Assembly (NCBI RefSeq): GCF_036884255.1
Contig: NZ_CP145605.1
Coordinates: forward strand, 1,178,001 to 1,242,000
Length of the DNA stretch: 64,000 nucleotides
Source: Paenibacillus tundrae
GTDB lineage: Bacteria > Bacillota > Bacilli > Paenibacillales > Paenibacillaceae
Direction of reading: 5' to 3'
Part shown: positions 17,071 to 26,126 of the stretch, in pieces
How positions within the stretch are numbered: the stretch's first letter is position 1
How the letters are laid out: every line of letters begins with the position of its first letter
The notes under the pieces: generated by a model
Database searches by the model: none
What the model saw: only the letters and a program-made list of their open reading frames with translations
Told to the model about the DNA's origin: nothing
Translations under genes and position numbers: made by a program

Positions 17071-18576
17071 ATGGAATCACCTTACCTATTGGAGATGGAG
17101 GGAATATCCAAGGCATTTCCGGGTGTGCAGGCATTAAGTCAAGTTACCTTGAACGTGAAACCGGGAACAGTTCATGCTCTTATGGGGGAAAACGGGGCTG
17201 GTAAGTCCACCTTGATGAAATGTTTATTTGGCATGTACCGTCCAGATGAAGGGCGCATCCGAATCGAGGGGAAGGAGGTCGAGATTCCAAGCTCCAAGGC
17301 TGCACTACAGCACGGTATCTCGATGATTCATCAGGAATTGAATCCAGTACCCCATCGCCCGGTCATGGAGAATATCTGGCTAGGACGATTTCCTATGAGT
17401 GGATTATTCGTTAACGAGAAACGGATGTATAGCGATACGTTGACGTTATTCGGGGATCTGAATCTAGACATTGATCCGAAGGTGAATGCAGGAACGCTAT
17501 CCGTATCGAAAATTCAATCCATGGAAATTGCCAAGGCGGTTTCTTTTCATTCAAAAGTGATTGTCATGGATGAACCGACATCCTCCCTGACGGGAAAGGA
17601 AGTAGAGCAGCTCTTCTCAATCATTAATAAACTTCGCAGCCGCGGTGTATCGATCATCTACATTTCCCACAAAATGGAGGAGATTCTGACCATATCCGAT
17701 GAAGTCACGATTATGCGTGACGGGTTCGTCGTTGGAACTTGGAATGCAGAGGATCTGACGACAGACCTGATCATCACCCGTATGGTGGGGCGAGATCTGA
17801 GTGAACGCTTCCCTGAACGAACGAATGTACCTGGAGATGTTATTTTGAAGGCAGAAGCACTAACGTCCAGCCAGCCGCACTCTTTCCAAGATGTATCGTT
17901 TGAGCTAAGAAAGGGCGAGGTGCTCGGTGTTGGTGGACTTGTGGGGGCACAACGAACGGAGCTGATCGAGTCTTTATTCGGACTCCGTGCACTTCGCTCA
18001 GGTACGATCTCCATTCATGGACGTAAAGTAAAAATCAACTCACCTGCAGCAGCTAAACGTCACAATATTGCACTGCTGACCGAGGAACGAAGGGTGACTG
18101 GAATATTCCCTGTGTTATCTGTGTATGAAAATACGATTATTGCTAGCCTTAGCCGGTACCGTAACCGGATTGGATTGCTCGATGAGGCCAAAGGACGAGA
18201 GGTAGCTCGTGAGCAGACAGAGAAGTTCAGAACCAAAACGCCTTCAGTTAACACGCTAATTCGAAACCTTTCGGGTGGGAATCAACAAAAGGTACTGCTT
18301 GCCCGCTGGCTTCTGACCGATCCTGAGATTTTGCTCTTAGATGAACCTACTCGTGGCATCGACGTAGGTGCTAAGTTCGAGATATACACGATTATTACGG
18401 AGCTGGCTCGTCAGGGCAAAAGTATCATTATGATCAGCTCAGAAATGCCTGAATTACTGGGGATGTCGGATCGCATCATGGTCATGAGTGAGGGACGGCT
18501 AACGGGGATCGTAGACGGAGCCGAAGCAACGGAGCAGGATATTATGCGACTGGCCGCGCAGCAGCGGATGGCCTAG
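17071..18576 (+). CDS. mglA: Galactose/methyl-galactoside ABC transporter ATPase
   Basis: A 501-residue sugar-import ATPase of the MglA/RbsA type with two fused ABC domains. Domain 1 has Walker A GENGAGKST near 39-47, signature LSVSKIQSMEIAKA and Walker B VIVMDEPTSSLT. Domain 2 (from about 255) has a degenerate Walker A region (GLVGAQRTEL), an intact signature LSGGNQQKVLLARWLL and ILLLDEPTRGID. The asymmetry is normal for the family. It energises sugar import with MglC. ATG 17071 is preceded by GGAAGGGGAGATGAAGG, and mglC follows after a 15-bp gap. Confidence 0.96.
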   Translation: MESPYLLEMEGISKAFPGVQALSQVTLNVKPGTVHALMGENGAGKSTLMKCLFGMYRPDEGRIRIEGKEVEIPSSKAALQHGISMIHQELNPVPHRPVMENIWLGRFPMSGLFVNEKRMYSDTLTLFGDLNLDIDPKVNAGTLSVSKIQSMEIAKAVSFHSKVIVMDEPTSSLTGKEVEQLFSIINKLRSRGVSIIYISHKMEEILTISDEVTIMRDGFVVGTWNAEDLTTDLIITRMVGRDLSERFPERTNVPGDVILKAEALTSSQPHSFQDVSFELRKGEVLGVGGLVGAQRTELIESLFGLRALRSGTISIHGRKVKINSPAAAKRHNIALLTEERRVTGIFPVLSVYENTIIASLSRYRNRIGLLDEAKGREVAREQTEKFRTKTPSVNTLIRNLSGGNQQKVLLARWLLTDPEILLLDEPTRGIDVGAKFEIYTIITELARQGKSIIMISSEMPELLGMSDRIMVMSEGRLTGIVDGAEATEQDIMRLAAQQRMA

Positions 18577-18591
18577 TCAGGAGGGGAACAC

Positions 18592-19611
18592 ATGAACACG
18601 CAGGTCGTCAATCAGGTGAAGCAATATGTAGCGCAGCGCGCGATCTTCATCGTACTCATTCTACTGGTCATTGGCATCGCGATAGCCGATCCGAATTTCC
18701 TTGCATTCTCTACTTTGCGGGATATATTACAGCAATCCTCCACCCGAGCGATCATCGCACTTGGAGCTGCTTTTATACTGATCACTGGTGGTGTCGATCT
18801 GTCTGCTGGTCGGGTCGTAGGTCTAACGGCTGTTGTCTCGGCCTCGATGTTGCAGATAGACGAATATGCCAATCGCTTCTTTCCCGATCTTGTGCAACTG
18901 TGGGTAGCGATACCGATTCTTGTAGGCATTATAGCTGGTTTAGCTGTTGGTTTGGTCAATGGAATCATTGTTGCCAAATTGCATGTTCCTCCATTTATTG
19001 CGACATTAGGTACGATGGTTGCGGTATATGGATTGAACTCAATCTATTTCGACACCGAGCCTAACCAATCTCAACCGATCGGTGGTCTGAGACCAGATTT
19101 CACAGTCATCGGTTCGGGATACATTGATCTCGGTGGTGGGTATTCGATTCCTTATATCGTGTTAATTGCTATTTTTGTTGCACTCATCTGCTGGGTCGTC
19201 TTCAACAAGACACGCCTTGGGAAAAATATGTATGCGATCGGCGGCAACATTCAGGCAGCGCATGTATCTGGTATTCATGTCGCACGTAATCTGGTCGTAT
19301 TATATGCCATTGCGGGTGCACTGTATGGTCTAGGCGGTGTGCTGGAAGCAGCACGTACAGGCGGAGCAACGAACAATTACGGTAATATGTATGAGCTTGA
19401 TGCAATTGCTGCATGTGTTGTTGGTGGGGTGTCTACAGCCGGAGGAATCGGTACGGTACCTGGAGTCATGGCGGGTGTATTGATCTTCGGGGTCATTAAC
19501 TATGGTCTGACCTTTATTGGGGTAAGTCCGTACTGGCAGTTAATTATCAAAGGTCTGATTATCGTGGCAGCCGTTGCATTTGATATTCGTAAGTATATGG
19601 CTAAAAAATAA
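18592..19611 (+). CDS. mglC: Galactose/methyl-galactoside ABC transporter permease
   Basis: A 339-residue integral membrane protein of the BPD_transp_2 (RbsC/MglC) family with about eight to ten hydrophobic helices. Conserved stretches are ALGAAFILITGGVDLSAGRV, VNGIIVAKLHVPPFIATLGTM, NIQAAHVSGIHV and LDAIAACVVGGVSTAGGIGTV. Its ribosome site AGGAGGGGAAC immediately follows the mglA stop. A terminator at 19627-19664 closes the operon. Confidence 0.96.
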   Translation: MNTQVVNQVKQYVAQRAIFIVLILLVIGIAIADPNFLAFSTLRDILQQSSTRAIIALGAAFILITGGVDLSAGRVVGLTAVVSASMLQIDEYANRFFPDLVQLWVAIPILVGIIAGLAVGLVNGIIVAKLHVPPFIATLGTMVAVYGLNSIYFDTEPNQSQPIGGLRPDFTVIGSGYIDLGGGYSIPYIVLIAIFVALICWVVFNKTRLGKNMYAIGGNIQAAHVSGIHVARNLVVLYAIAGALYGLGGVLEAARTGGATNNYGNMYELDAIAACVVGGVSTAGGIGTVPGVMAGVLIFGVINYGLTFIGVSPYWQLIIKGLIIVAAVAFDIRKYMAKK

Positions 19612-19626
19612 ATCATAATCACCTTA

Positions 19627-19664
19627 GAAGCCAGCTCCTAGGAATAATAGGGGCTGGCTTCTTC
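19627..19664. terminator. Terminator of the mgl operon
   Basis: GAAGCCAGC (19627-19635) pairs exactly with GCTGGCTTC (19653-19661), with CCT/AGG extending the stem inward; a short T-rich run follows. It may also serve the leftward membrane-protein gene ending at 19675. Confidence 0.75.
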
Positions 19665-19674
19665 ATTAGCTCAT

Positions 19675-19998
19675 CTACCGAATATGATCCATATTACCGA
19701 AGATCAGCACGCTGAATATGAGCATAAATGAACCGATCCTGTAGGCTAATTTTGCGCCATAGTTCATATGGAACTTTCGTGCAATCATCACAGTGGTTAC
19801 CCAGAAGACGATCGCTGCAACAAATGTAAGATGAACTCCCTGACTACCATTAGTGTAGATCGGCAAGTTAAAATAATCGAATAGGTAATGGCTGAATTGG
19901 AATTGCTCCTTACCCCATTGGAAATTAAAGGCGAACCCCATAGTTAGCACAAGCAGAGCCAGCGTACCTATACCTATTGGTTTGCGTCGTTGTTCCAT
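19675..19998 (-). CDS. Small membrane protein, unknown family
   Basis: A 107-residue protein with three predicted membrane helices (GIGTLALLVLTMGFAFNF, VHLTFVAAIVFWVTTVMIA, AYRIGSFMLIFSVLIFG) and a middle loop rich in aromatic residues. The start ATG 19998 has a strong AAGGAGG at good spacing, so it is very probably a real gene. It is isolated, between the mgl operon and a histidine kinase gene, and no function can be assigned. Confidence 0.75.
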   Translation of the reverse strand: MEQRRKPIGIGTLALLVLTMGFAFNFQWGKEQFQFSHYLFDYFNLPIYTNGSQGVHLTFVAAIVFWVTTVMIARKFHMNYGAKLAYRIGSFMLIFSVLIFGNMDHIR

Positions 19999-20256
19999 AA
20001 AGAACCTCCTTAATTAAGCATAAATAATCCAAATTAATCCATTAATGTAGTATAACATATTACCCCATATCAAGTTGGGAAAATAAAATAGAATCATGTT
20101 GAATTTAGAAGACCCTCCATTAATCGACAACATCAGCTCGTCACAATCGATATAATATATGCAAATCGGGTTGTTAACTACCCGTTCTCATGTAAATGTC
20201 TAGTTCAATCGATATGGATAAGGATAGGTGTAATAGGCCAAAGGGGGCGAGGCTGT

Positions 20257-21828
20257 TTGCTAAGTTACACGATGAAAATGATCATTTTTCCACTGGGAAG
20301 TCTGTTGATAATCGTATCTTCTCACATGCTGGAACGTACCTCTTATTTGATGCTAGCCATAGGTGCAGGTGTGTTGTTTGTAGCGAGTATCCTAGCCGAG
20401 AGGCGTTATCCTGTTTTGCGCAAGGTACATTGGATCTTCCTCGGGGGATTTCATTATTTAACAGAGCTGAATTGGTGCAATATGCTGTATTATATGCTCA
20501 TTATGTCCCTGATTCAGAATAAACAGCTTGTAACACAGACACTGCCCATTTCCATTTTTCTCATGTTACAATATACTGCTATTCGGCTCTCGTACGTGCC
20601 GATTGATGCTTATACATTGTTGGTATCTTTGTTTGATATGATTACAGCGGTTGTCATCATCTTTTTGTACCATACGCTAATCAACAGTGAGGCTGAGAAG
20701 CGTCGACTTCGGGAGAAAAATCAATTCTTAACCCTGCATGATCCATTAACGGGGCTACTGAATTACGAAGGTTATCTGGGAGTAATTAAACAAGTCGTGG
20801 AGGAACGTCGTTCCTTTACATTGGTTCTGCTGAGCATTCAAAATTTCAATGGCTTTAGTCAAGAAGTCGAAGCGAATTGGTGTACAGTGATCAAAGATAC
20901 AGGAAATCGCATACGGGAACGCTTTGCAGATGCTCACGGCATATCACGTTATGCAGGTGATCGATTTGCGATCATACATCCGGAAATAAAGGATGTAGAT
21001 GAACGTATGCTGTCGTTATTATCCGAGAAGTTACAAGGATTACAAGTCGTATACAGCACATCAACATATCCCGTAGAAGCTGCGTCACATCAGCAATTAA
21101 TGACGATCGCTGAAGATCGTCTGCTCCGGCAACAACGTAGTAAGTGGCTCAAAAATGAAGAAGAGACGTTTCGTTCTGAAAGGTTGAGATCTGTCGGTGA
21201 ACTAGCTGCGGGTATGGCACATGAAATTCGTAACCCACTGACAGCTATTCGTGGTTTCTTGCAGCTATCTAAAGGACAAGCCTTCAATATTGCTCCATGG
21301 TATGAGGTAATCATGGGAGAGGTGACCCGGGTAACGGATCTCACCGCTGAATTTCTGCAATTTTCTAAACCTCAGGCGAATCATATGAAACCAGAACAGC
21401 TGGCTCATTGTTTGGAGCGGGTGATGTCACTAACCGAATCAGATGCTGTATCGCGCGGACATCGAATCACGCTTGAGATGACGGAGCAACCTGTGGTTGT
21501 GAACATGGATCGGGACAAAATCGTACAGGTGCTGATTAACCTGATACGTAATGCTTTTGAGGCTATGACTGATCCGGGAGAGGTACATATCGATCTTCTA
21601 CATGATGGAGATAGAGCGCTCATCTCGATTACGGATACAGGGAGCGGTATTCCAGCACAGACAATCTCCAAAATATTCAACCCATTTTATACAACAAAGG
21701 AAGAAGGAACGGGACTGGGTTTAGCTTTATGTCAGAAAATTGTGCAGGATCATCAAGGGAAAATCATTGTAAAAAGCATAGAGGGAAGCGGTTCGACGTT
21801 TACGTTATACTTTCCGCTCGTTGCTTGA
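20257..21828 (+). CDS. Orphan sensor histidine kinase with degenerate GGDEF domain
   Basis: A 523-residue protein. About residues 1-145 are membrane helices, five or six, with no sizeable external loop. Residues 158-295 look like a GGDEF domain (LHDPLTGLLNYEGY is the typical entry), but the GGDEF signature is replaced by AGDRF at 233-237, so it should not make c-di-GMP. HisKA follows with AHEIRNPLTAIRGF (His322), then an ATPase domain with NLIRNAFEAM, DTGSGIP and GTGLGLAL. No response regulator is adjacent. The layout recalls sporulation or KinB-like orphan kinases that feed a phosphorelay. TTG 20257 is supported by AAAGGGGG at a 9-bp spacing. A nucleotide-sensing role for the dead GGDEF domain is inference. 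Confidence 0.88.
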   Translation: MLSYTMKMIIFPLGSLLIIVSSHMLERTSYLMLAIGAGVLFVASILAERRYPVLRKVHWIFLGGFHYLTELNWCNMLYYMLIMSLIQNKQLVTQTLPISIFLMLQYTAIRLSYVPIDAYTLLVSLFDMITAVVIIFLYHTLINSEAEKRRLREKNQFLTLHDPLTGLLNYEGYLGVIKQVVEERRSFTLVLLSIQNFNGFSQEVEANWCTVIKDTGNRIRERFADAHGISRYAGDRFAIIHPEIKDVDERMLSLLSEKLQGLQVVYSTSTYPVEAASHQQLMTIAEDRLLRQQRSKWLKNEEETFRSERLRSVGELAAGMAHEIRNPLTAIRGFLQLSKGQAFNIAPWYEVIMGEVTRVTDLTAEFLQFSKPQANHMKPEQLAHCLERVMSLTESDAVSRGHRITLEMTEQPVVVNMDRDKIVQVLINLIRNAFEAMTDPGEVHIDLLHDGDRALISITDTGSGIPAQTISKIFNPFYTTKEEGTGLGLALCQKIVQDHQGKIIVKSIEGSGSTFTLYFPLVA

Positions 21829-21833
21829 AATTG

Positions 21834-21878
21834 AAACACGCCGCAGCATCCTTGGAGAAGGAATGTTACGGCGTGTTT
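21834..21878. terminator. Terminator between kinase and ABC exporter genes
   Basis: AAACACGCCG (21834-21843) pairs with CGGCGTGTTT (21869-21878) around an inner imperfect stem. The genes on both sides converge on it. Confidence 0.75.
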
Positions 21879-21907
21879 GCTGTTGTGGTGAATAGAGGGC
21901 ATCGCGA

Positions 21908-23734
21908 CTAGCTGAGATGTCCCTGATGTAACTGGTAGTAGAAGCCTTGCTTCTTCATCAGCGTCTCATGGTTACCTCGTTCCGTGATTTCGCCTGCGTC
22001 AATGACAAGAATCTGGTCTGCTTCACGAATCGTGCTGAGCCTGTGGGCGATGACGAAGCTCGTTCGACCTTTCATCAGCGTCCGCATCGCTTGTTGAATA
22101 TGCATTTCCGTCCGTGTATCTATACTACTCGTGGCTTCATCAAGAATGAGAATAGCGGGATCAGCCAAAATCGCTCTCGCGATCGTTAACAATTGACGTT
22201 GACCTTGGCTTAGGTTACTACCACCAGCAATGATTGGTGTATCGTACCCTTGCGGCAACTTACGAATGAATGAGTGTGCATTGGCAAGCTCGGCCGCCTG
22301 CCGAATCTGCTCTATTGTTGCATCCGGTTTACCATAAGCAATATTGTCCCGAATGGTGCCTGAGAATAGGTAAGCATCTTGCAGCACAATGCCAAGCTCG
22401 CGCCGCAGAGGATCTTTCTCCAATTCGGCAATATCACAATCATCGATCGTAATCCGCCCACCCGTAATGTCGTAGAAGCGGGGCAGCAGATTAATAATCG
22501 TTGTTTTACCTGCACCCGTCGGACCAACCAGTGCAATCATCTCGCCTGGCTGTGCGGTAAAGCTGACATCTTTGAGGATAGGTCTTTCGGGTGTATATCC
22601 GAAGGATACATGTTCGAATACAACTTTGCCCCGAATCTGATCCAGTTGTTTTTTCTGCTCCTCCACGTACTCGCTTGGTGTATCAATAATATGAAACACA
22701 CGCTCGGCACCAGCGATCGCAGCTTGGATTAAATTGTACTGATTCGCCAGATCATTAATCGGGCGTTCAATCTGACGGGAATAAGCAAGGAAGCTTACAA
22801 TCAGACCGATGGACGTTAGATTATGATATGCCATCCAGCCTCCAACAGCAGCCAGAATAGCGAAGCCGATATTGTTCATGACGTTCATGGTAGGACCAAC
22901 TAATCCGGAAACACTCTGAGCCTGCGTACTGGATACACGTAGCTTCTCATTCAGTCCGACAAAATGCTTATGAGCCTCACCCTGACGATTATAGGCAGTA
23001 ACGACCTTTTGCCCGGCAATCGTCTCTTGCGCGTAACCATTCAGTTCACCAAGCAACTTCTGCTGTGCTGTGAAATGCTTACGCGTTTTGGAAGCGATCA
23101 GCCGTGTGGCAATCGTAATTAACGGCACAGTAACTAAGCTTAGAAGGGTGAGCCGCACATCCAGGGCAAGCATGATAGATAAGGAGCCAACGAGCAGAAT
23201 GGCACTCGACATCAATTGGGTCACACTTTGGTTCAGTGTGGTGGATACATTATCAATATCATTGGTGGCACGGCTCATGAGATCGCCGCTCTGATTTTTA
23301 TCAAAAAAGCTGATCGGAAGCTGCTGCAACCGAGAGAAGAGATCTTGACGTAGATCCTTCACCGTAAGCTGAGACACACCGATCATGACGAAGGATTGAG
23401 CCCACATCATGAGTGAGCCTAGAACATACACGGCCAGCAACATAAGGCATTCCTTCAGAAGCCCCTCCGTTATTCTGGGGACAATATGTTCGTTCACCGC
23501 TCGGCCAAGCAGATAAGGACCAGCAAGATTTAACAACGTACCGATGGCGGTCAAGACCAGTGCGGCAATGACGCCTGCTCGATGTTGCCCCATATAGGAC
23601 CAAACTCGGAGAATAGCGTGTTTTGCATTATTCGCGCGAACCTTAGGTACTGGCCCTCTGCCAGGTGGCCCCATTCTGCCACCGATTGGAGGCAAGGCAG
23701 TTGATGGACTGGAGGACGATATAGGTTTAGCCAT
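21908..23734 (-). CDS. ABC exporter half-transporter, canonical ATPase site
   Basis: A 608-residue half-exporter: a Pro/Gly-rich N-terminal tail of about 35 residues, a six-helix transmembrane domain about 45-340, and an ABC domain with Walker A GPTGAGKTT, signature NLSQGQRQ, Walker B ILILDEATSSID and switch His in VIAHRLSTI. The catalytic Glu is intact. ATG 23734 has AAGGAGG upstream and overlaps the stop of the other half-transporter by 8 bp, indicating coupled translation and a heterodimer. A longer in-frame start would run deep into the upstream gene and is unlikely. The substrate is unknown; drug or peptide export is typical for such pairs. Confidence 0.94.
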   Translation of the reverse strand: MAKPISSSSPSTALPPIGGRMGPPGRGPVPKVRANNAKHAILRVWSYMGQHRAGVIAALVLTAIGTLLNLAGPYLLGRAVNEHIVPRITEGLLKECLMLLAVYVLGSLMMWAQSFVMIGVSQLTVKDLRQDLFSRLQQLPISFFDKNQSGDLMSRATNDIDNVSTTLNQSVTQLMSSAILLVGSLSIMLALDVRLTLLSLVTVPLITIATRLIASKTRKHFTAQQKLLGELNGYAQETIAGQKVVTAYNRQGEAHKHFVGLNEKLRVSSTQAQSVSGLVGPTMNVMNNIGFAILAAVGGWMAYHNLTSIGLIVSFLAYSRQIERPINDLANQYNLIQAAIAGAERVFHIIDTPSEYVEEQKKQLDQIRGKVVFEHVSFGYTPERPILKDVSFTAQPGEMIALVGPTGAGKTTIINLLPRFYDITGGRITIDDCDIAELEKDPLRRELGIVLQDAYLFSGTIRDNIAYGKPDATIEQIRQAAELANAHSFIRKLPQGYDTPIIAGGSNLSQGQRQLLTIARAILADPAILILDEATSSIDTRTEMHIQQAMRTLMKGRTSFVIAHRLSTIREADQILVIDAGEITERGNHETLMKKQGFYYQLHQGHLS

Positions 23735-25478
23735 AGTGAACATCCTCCTTCCGCTGTTGTGAATCATAGATCGACTGGTAGAGCGGCGAATGTGCCATGA
23801 GTTGATCATGTGTGCCGCTAGCTACAATGCGTCCTTCCTCAAGTACATAGATACAATCAGCATCCTGTACGGAAGAGATTCGCTGGGCAATCAATATCGT
23901 GGTGCTGTCTTTCATCAACGTATGCAATGCCTTCTGTATGCTCGCTTCAGTTCGAAGATCTACAGCGCTTGTGCTGTCATCGAGAATAAGAACCTCCGGT
24001 TGCATGAGAAGTGCACGTGCAATAGAAATCCGCTGTTTCTGACCGCCTGAGAGGTTGACGCCTCGTTGTCCTAGCTCAGTGTCATAACCGTCCTTCAAGT
24101 TCATAATGAATTCATGTGCAGCCGCTGCTTGCGCAGCTTGACGAATCTCTTCCTCTGTTGCATTGGGTTTGCCATAACCGATATTGTCCCGAATGCTGCC
24201 ACTAAACAGGATAGATTCCTGTAAGACGATGGAGACGCGGCTACGAAGGTCATGCAGATCCCATTGTTTTACGTTAACTCCACTGACGAGAACCTCGCCC
24301 TGCGAGGCATCATACAATCGAGGGATTAACTGTACTAGTGAGGTTTTGCCTGAGCCGGTAGAGCCGAGTAAAGCTACCTTTTCCCCAGGTTTAGCTATAA
24401 AGGTAATTCCATTCAACGCGGGCTCTCCGTCATATCGGAAGGAAACATCTCTGAATTCTACCTGTCCGGAACTACTGCGACTCATATCGCTTAATGTTGT
24501 ACCTTCACCAACAATAGATCTTCCAGACTGAATATCCGGCTGCGTATGGAGCACCTCGTTAATCCGAGCAGCAGATACCTTAGCACGCGAGAAGCTCATC
24601 ATCATCATTCCGATCGAGGTAAGTGATGAGAGTACAACCGTTACATAGTTAATAAAAGCAATCAGATCCCCGGCAGCGATGCTACCTCCGACCACCTGAT
24701 AACCGCCAAACCATAATACCGCTACGATTGTTGCGTTCAGCATGAGGCTCAGAACAGGAGCATTCAATGTTACAATGCGCCATGCTTTCACCGCAGTTTC
24801 GGTATAATCTTGATTGGATTGCTTGAAGCGTGAACGCTCCAGGTTCGCACGGGCAAATGCCTTGACGACACGAATGCCAGCAAGATTCTCCTGCAGGACA
24901 GCATTAACCTTATCCAGTTTATCCTGAACACTTGCGAACAGGGGATACGAGGCTCGGATGAGTACATAGAGCAGAATAAACAGAACCGGCATCGTCAAGA
25001 TCAGAATGAGCGCCAGCTTGACACTAATCGTAAAAGCCATAATGACACTTCCGATGATCAGCATCGGAGAGCGGATAAACATGCGCAGAAGCATCTGCAC
25101 AAAGGTCTGCATCTGTGTAATATCACTCGTGAGCCGAGTGATTAGAGAGCCCTCACGGAACGTATCCAGATTGCGGAAGGAGAAGGTCTGAATATGATCA
25201 AACAATTCCTGACGTAGATCTGTACCATATCCGACCGCAGCCTTACTGGAAAATAACGTACAACCCGCTCCTCCAACCCAGCCGATCAGCGCAAATAAAA
25301 GCATAAATAATCCTGTCCGTATAATGTGGGACAGGTCTCCTGCAAGCACCCCATCATCAACAATGCTTGACATTAGTTTCGGCTGAAGCAGATCCATGGC
25401 CACCTCAAGAACCATGAGCAGCGGGGCGAGGATAGCGGCTGACTTATAAGGGGTTAGAAATCGTTTTAACGACCACAA
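23727..25478 (-). CDS. ABC exporter half-transporter, degenerate catalytic site
   Basis: The upstream partner of the heterodimer: six membrane helices (about 10-310) and an ABC domain with GSTGSGKTS, NLSGGQKQ and Walker B VLILDDSTSAVD. The second acidic residue after the Walker B is Asp instead of the catalytic Glu, the hallmark of the non-consensus site in heterodimeric exporters such as BmrC/BmrD and TM287/288. I prefer TTG 25478 (MWSLKRFLTPYK), which has GAGGTGA at about 8-9 bp. The GTG at 25490 would leave no space after the ribosome site. The MarR-type gene lies 53 bp upstream on the same strand and probably heads the operon. Confidence 0.9.
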   Translation of the reverse strand: MWSLKRFLTPYKSAAILAPLLMVLEVAMDLLQPKLMSSIVDDGVLAGDLSHIIRTGLFMLLFALIGWVGGAGCTLFSSKAAVGYGTDLRQELFDHIQTFSFRNLDTFREGSLITRLTSDITQMQTFVQMLLRMFIRSPMLIIGSVIMAFTISVKLALILILTMPVLFILLYVLIRASYPLFASVQDKLDKVNAVLQENLAGIRVVKAFARANLERSRFKQSNQDYTETAVKAWRIVTLNAPVLSLMLNATIVAVLWFGGYQVVGGSIAAGDLIAFINYVTVVLSSLTSIGMMMMSFSRAKVSAARINEVLHTQPDIQSGRSIVGEGTTLSDMSRSSSGQVEFRDVSFRYDGEPALNGITFIAKPGEKVALLGSTGSGKTSLVQLIPRLYDASQGEVLVSGVNVKQWDLHDLRSRVSIVLQESILFSGSIRDNIGYGKPNATEEEIRQAAQAAAAHEFIMNLKDGYDTELGQRGVNLSGGQKQRISIARALLMQPEVLILDDSTSAVDLRTEASIQKALHTLMKDSTTILIAQRISSVQDADCIYVLEEGRIVASGTHDQLMAHSPLYQSIYDSQQRKEDVHYG

Positions 25479-25542
25479 TCGGAAAATCACCTCATCTCAT
25501 ATTGCATTTCATGCTGCATGATTTGTAGAACTAGTAACTACA

Positions 25543-25977
25543 TTAGATATCACGTAAATTCTGCACCATACGCTGCGCGAGCGTGGACATCATCTGTGAT
25601 TCTTCGGGGGTGAAGCCTTTCTGAGCCTGTTCCTCCAGCTCTTGAAATACCTCTCTTAGGTCATGCAGTGCAGTGCGCCCCAGATCCGTGAGGTACACGC
25701 GTAGACTCCGCTGATCCTTCGGATCGGGTTCCCGTCTTACATAGCCCGATGTTTCCATCCTCTTCAGCATCACGGTTACGGTAGCTGGTGTGCGCCGAAG
25801 CTGTTCAGCTAGATGTTTCTGAGTCTGGCCGTCTTCACGTTCCAACTGGAATAGAAGGGGAGGCTGACCGGGATACAGCTCGGGGTGATTAACAAGCCTC
25901 TCATGAATTTTGTAACGCTGAAGCTTGACGAGTTCGGATAGCTGTCCCATTAGCCGTTCATTACGTGCTGGATTCAT
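25543..25977 (-). CDS. MarR-family regulator of the ABC exporter
   Basis: A 144-residue winged-helix protein with the MarR layout: an N-terminal dimerisation helix, then TQKHLAEQLRRTPATVTVMLKRMETSGYVRREPDPKDQRSLRVYLTDLG, which covers the recognition helix and the wing with its conserved D-x-R-S motif. ATG 25977 has AAGGATGG at good spacing; the longer frame start adds residues without support. It is encoded just ahead of the two half-exporters on the same strand. A perfect 24-bp palindrome lies 53-76 bp upstream of its start. Together these suggest a self-repressing MarR protein controlling export of a toxic compound. Confidence 0.93.
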   Translation of the reverse strand: MNPARNERLMGQLSELVKLQRYKIHERLVNHPELYPGQPPLLFQLEREDGQTQKHLAEQLRRTPATVTVMLKRMETSGYVRREPDPKDQRSLRVYLTDLGRTALHDLREVFQELEEQAQKGFTPEESQMMSTLAQRMVQNLRDI

Positions 25978-25992
25978 ACGTTTCCATCCTTT

Positions 25993-26023
25993 TAGAGGTC
26001 GTTCAAAAAGCCCGCTTTTGAAC
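25993..26023 (-). repeat. Terminal fragment of a dispersed TTCAAAAAG repeat
   Basis: TAGAGGTCGTTCAAAAAG (25993-26010) and the following GCTTTTGAAC match, with about three differences, the reverse complement of the right end of the 169-bp element at 36898-37066. Here the two ends are fused into a short hairpin (GTTCAAAA/TTTTGAAC) in the leader of the MarR gene. Confidence 0.55.
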
Positions 26024-26029
26024 ACGAAT

Positions 26030-26053
26030 ATTTAGTTAGTCGACTAACTAAAT
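26030..26053. promoter_or_regulatory. Perfect 24-bp palindrome, probable MarR operator
   Basis: The half-site ATTTAGTTAGTC (26030-26041) is mirrored exactly by GACTAACTAAAT (26042-26053). It is the size and symmetry of a MarR dimer site and lies directly upstream of the MarR gene. Confidence 0.75.
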
Positions 26054-26126
26054 GATAAGTTTGATTTGACATAAGGTCAAGGAGTTTTACTACTTATTTA
26101 GGTTCAACGCTTAGGCATGGGAAATA

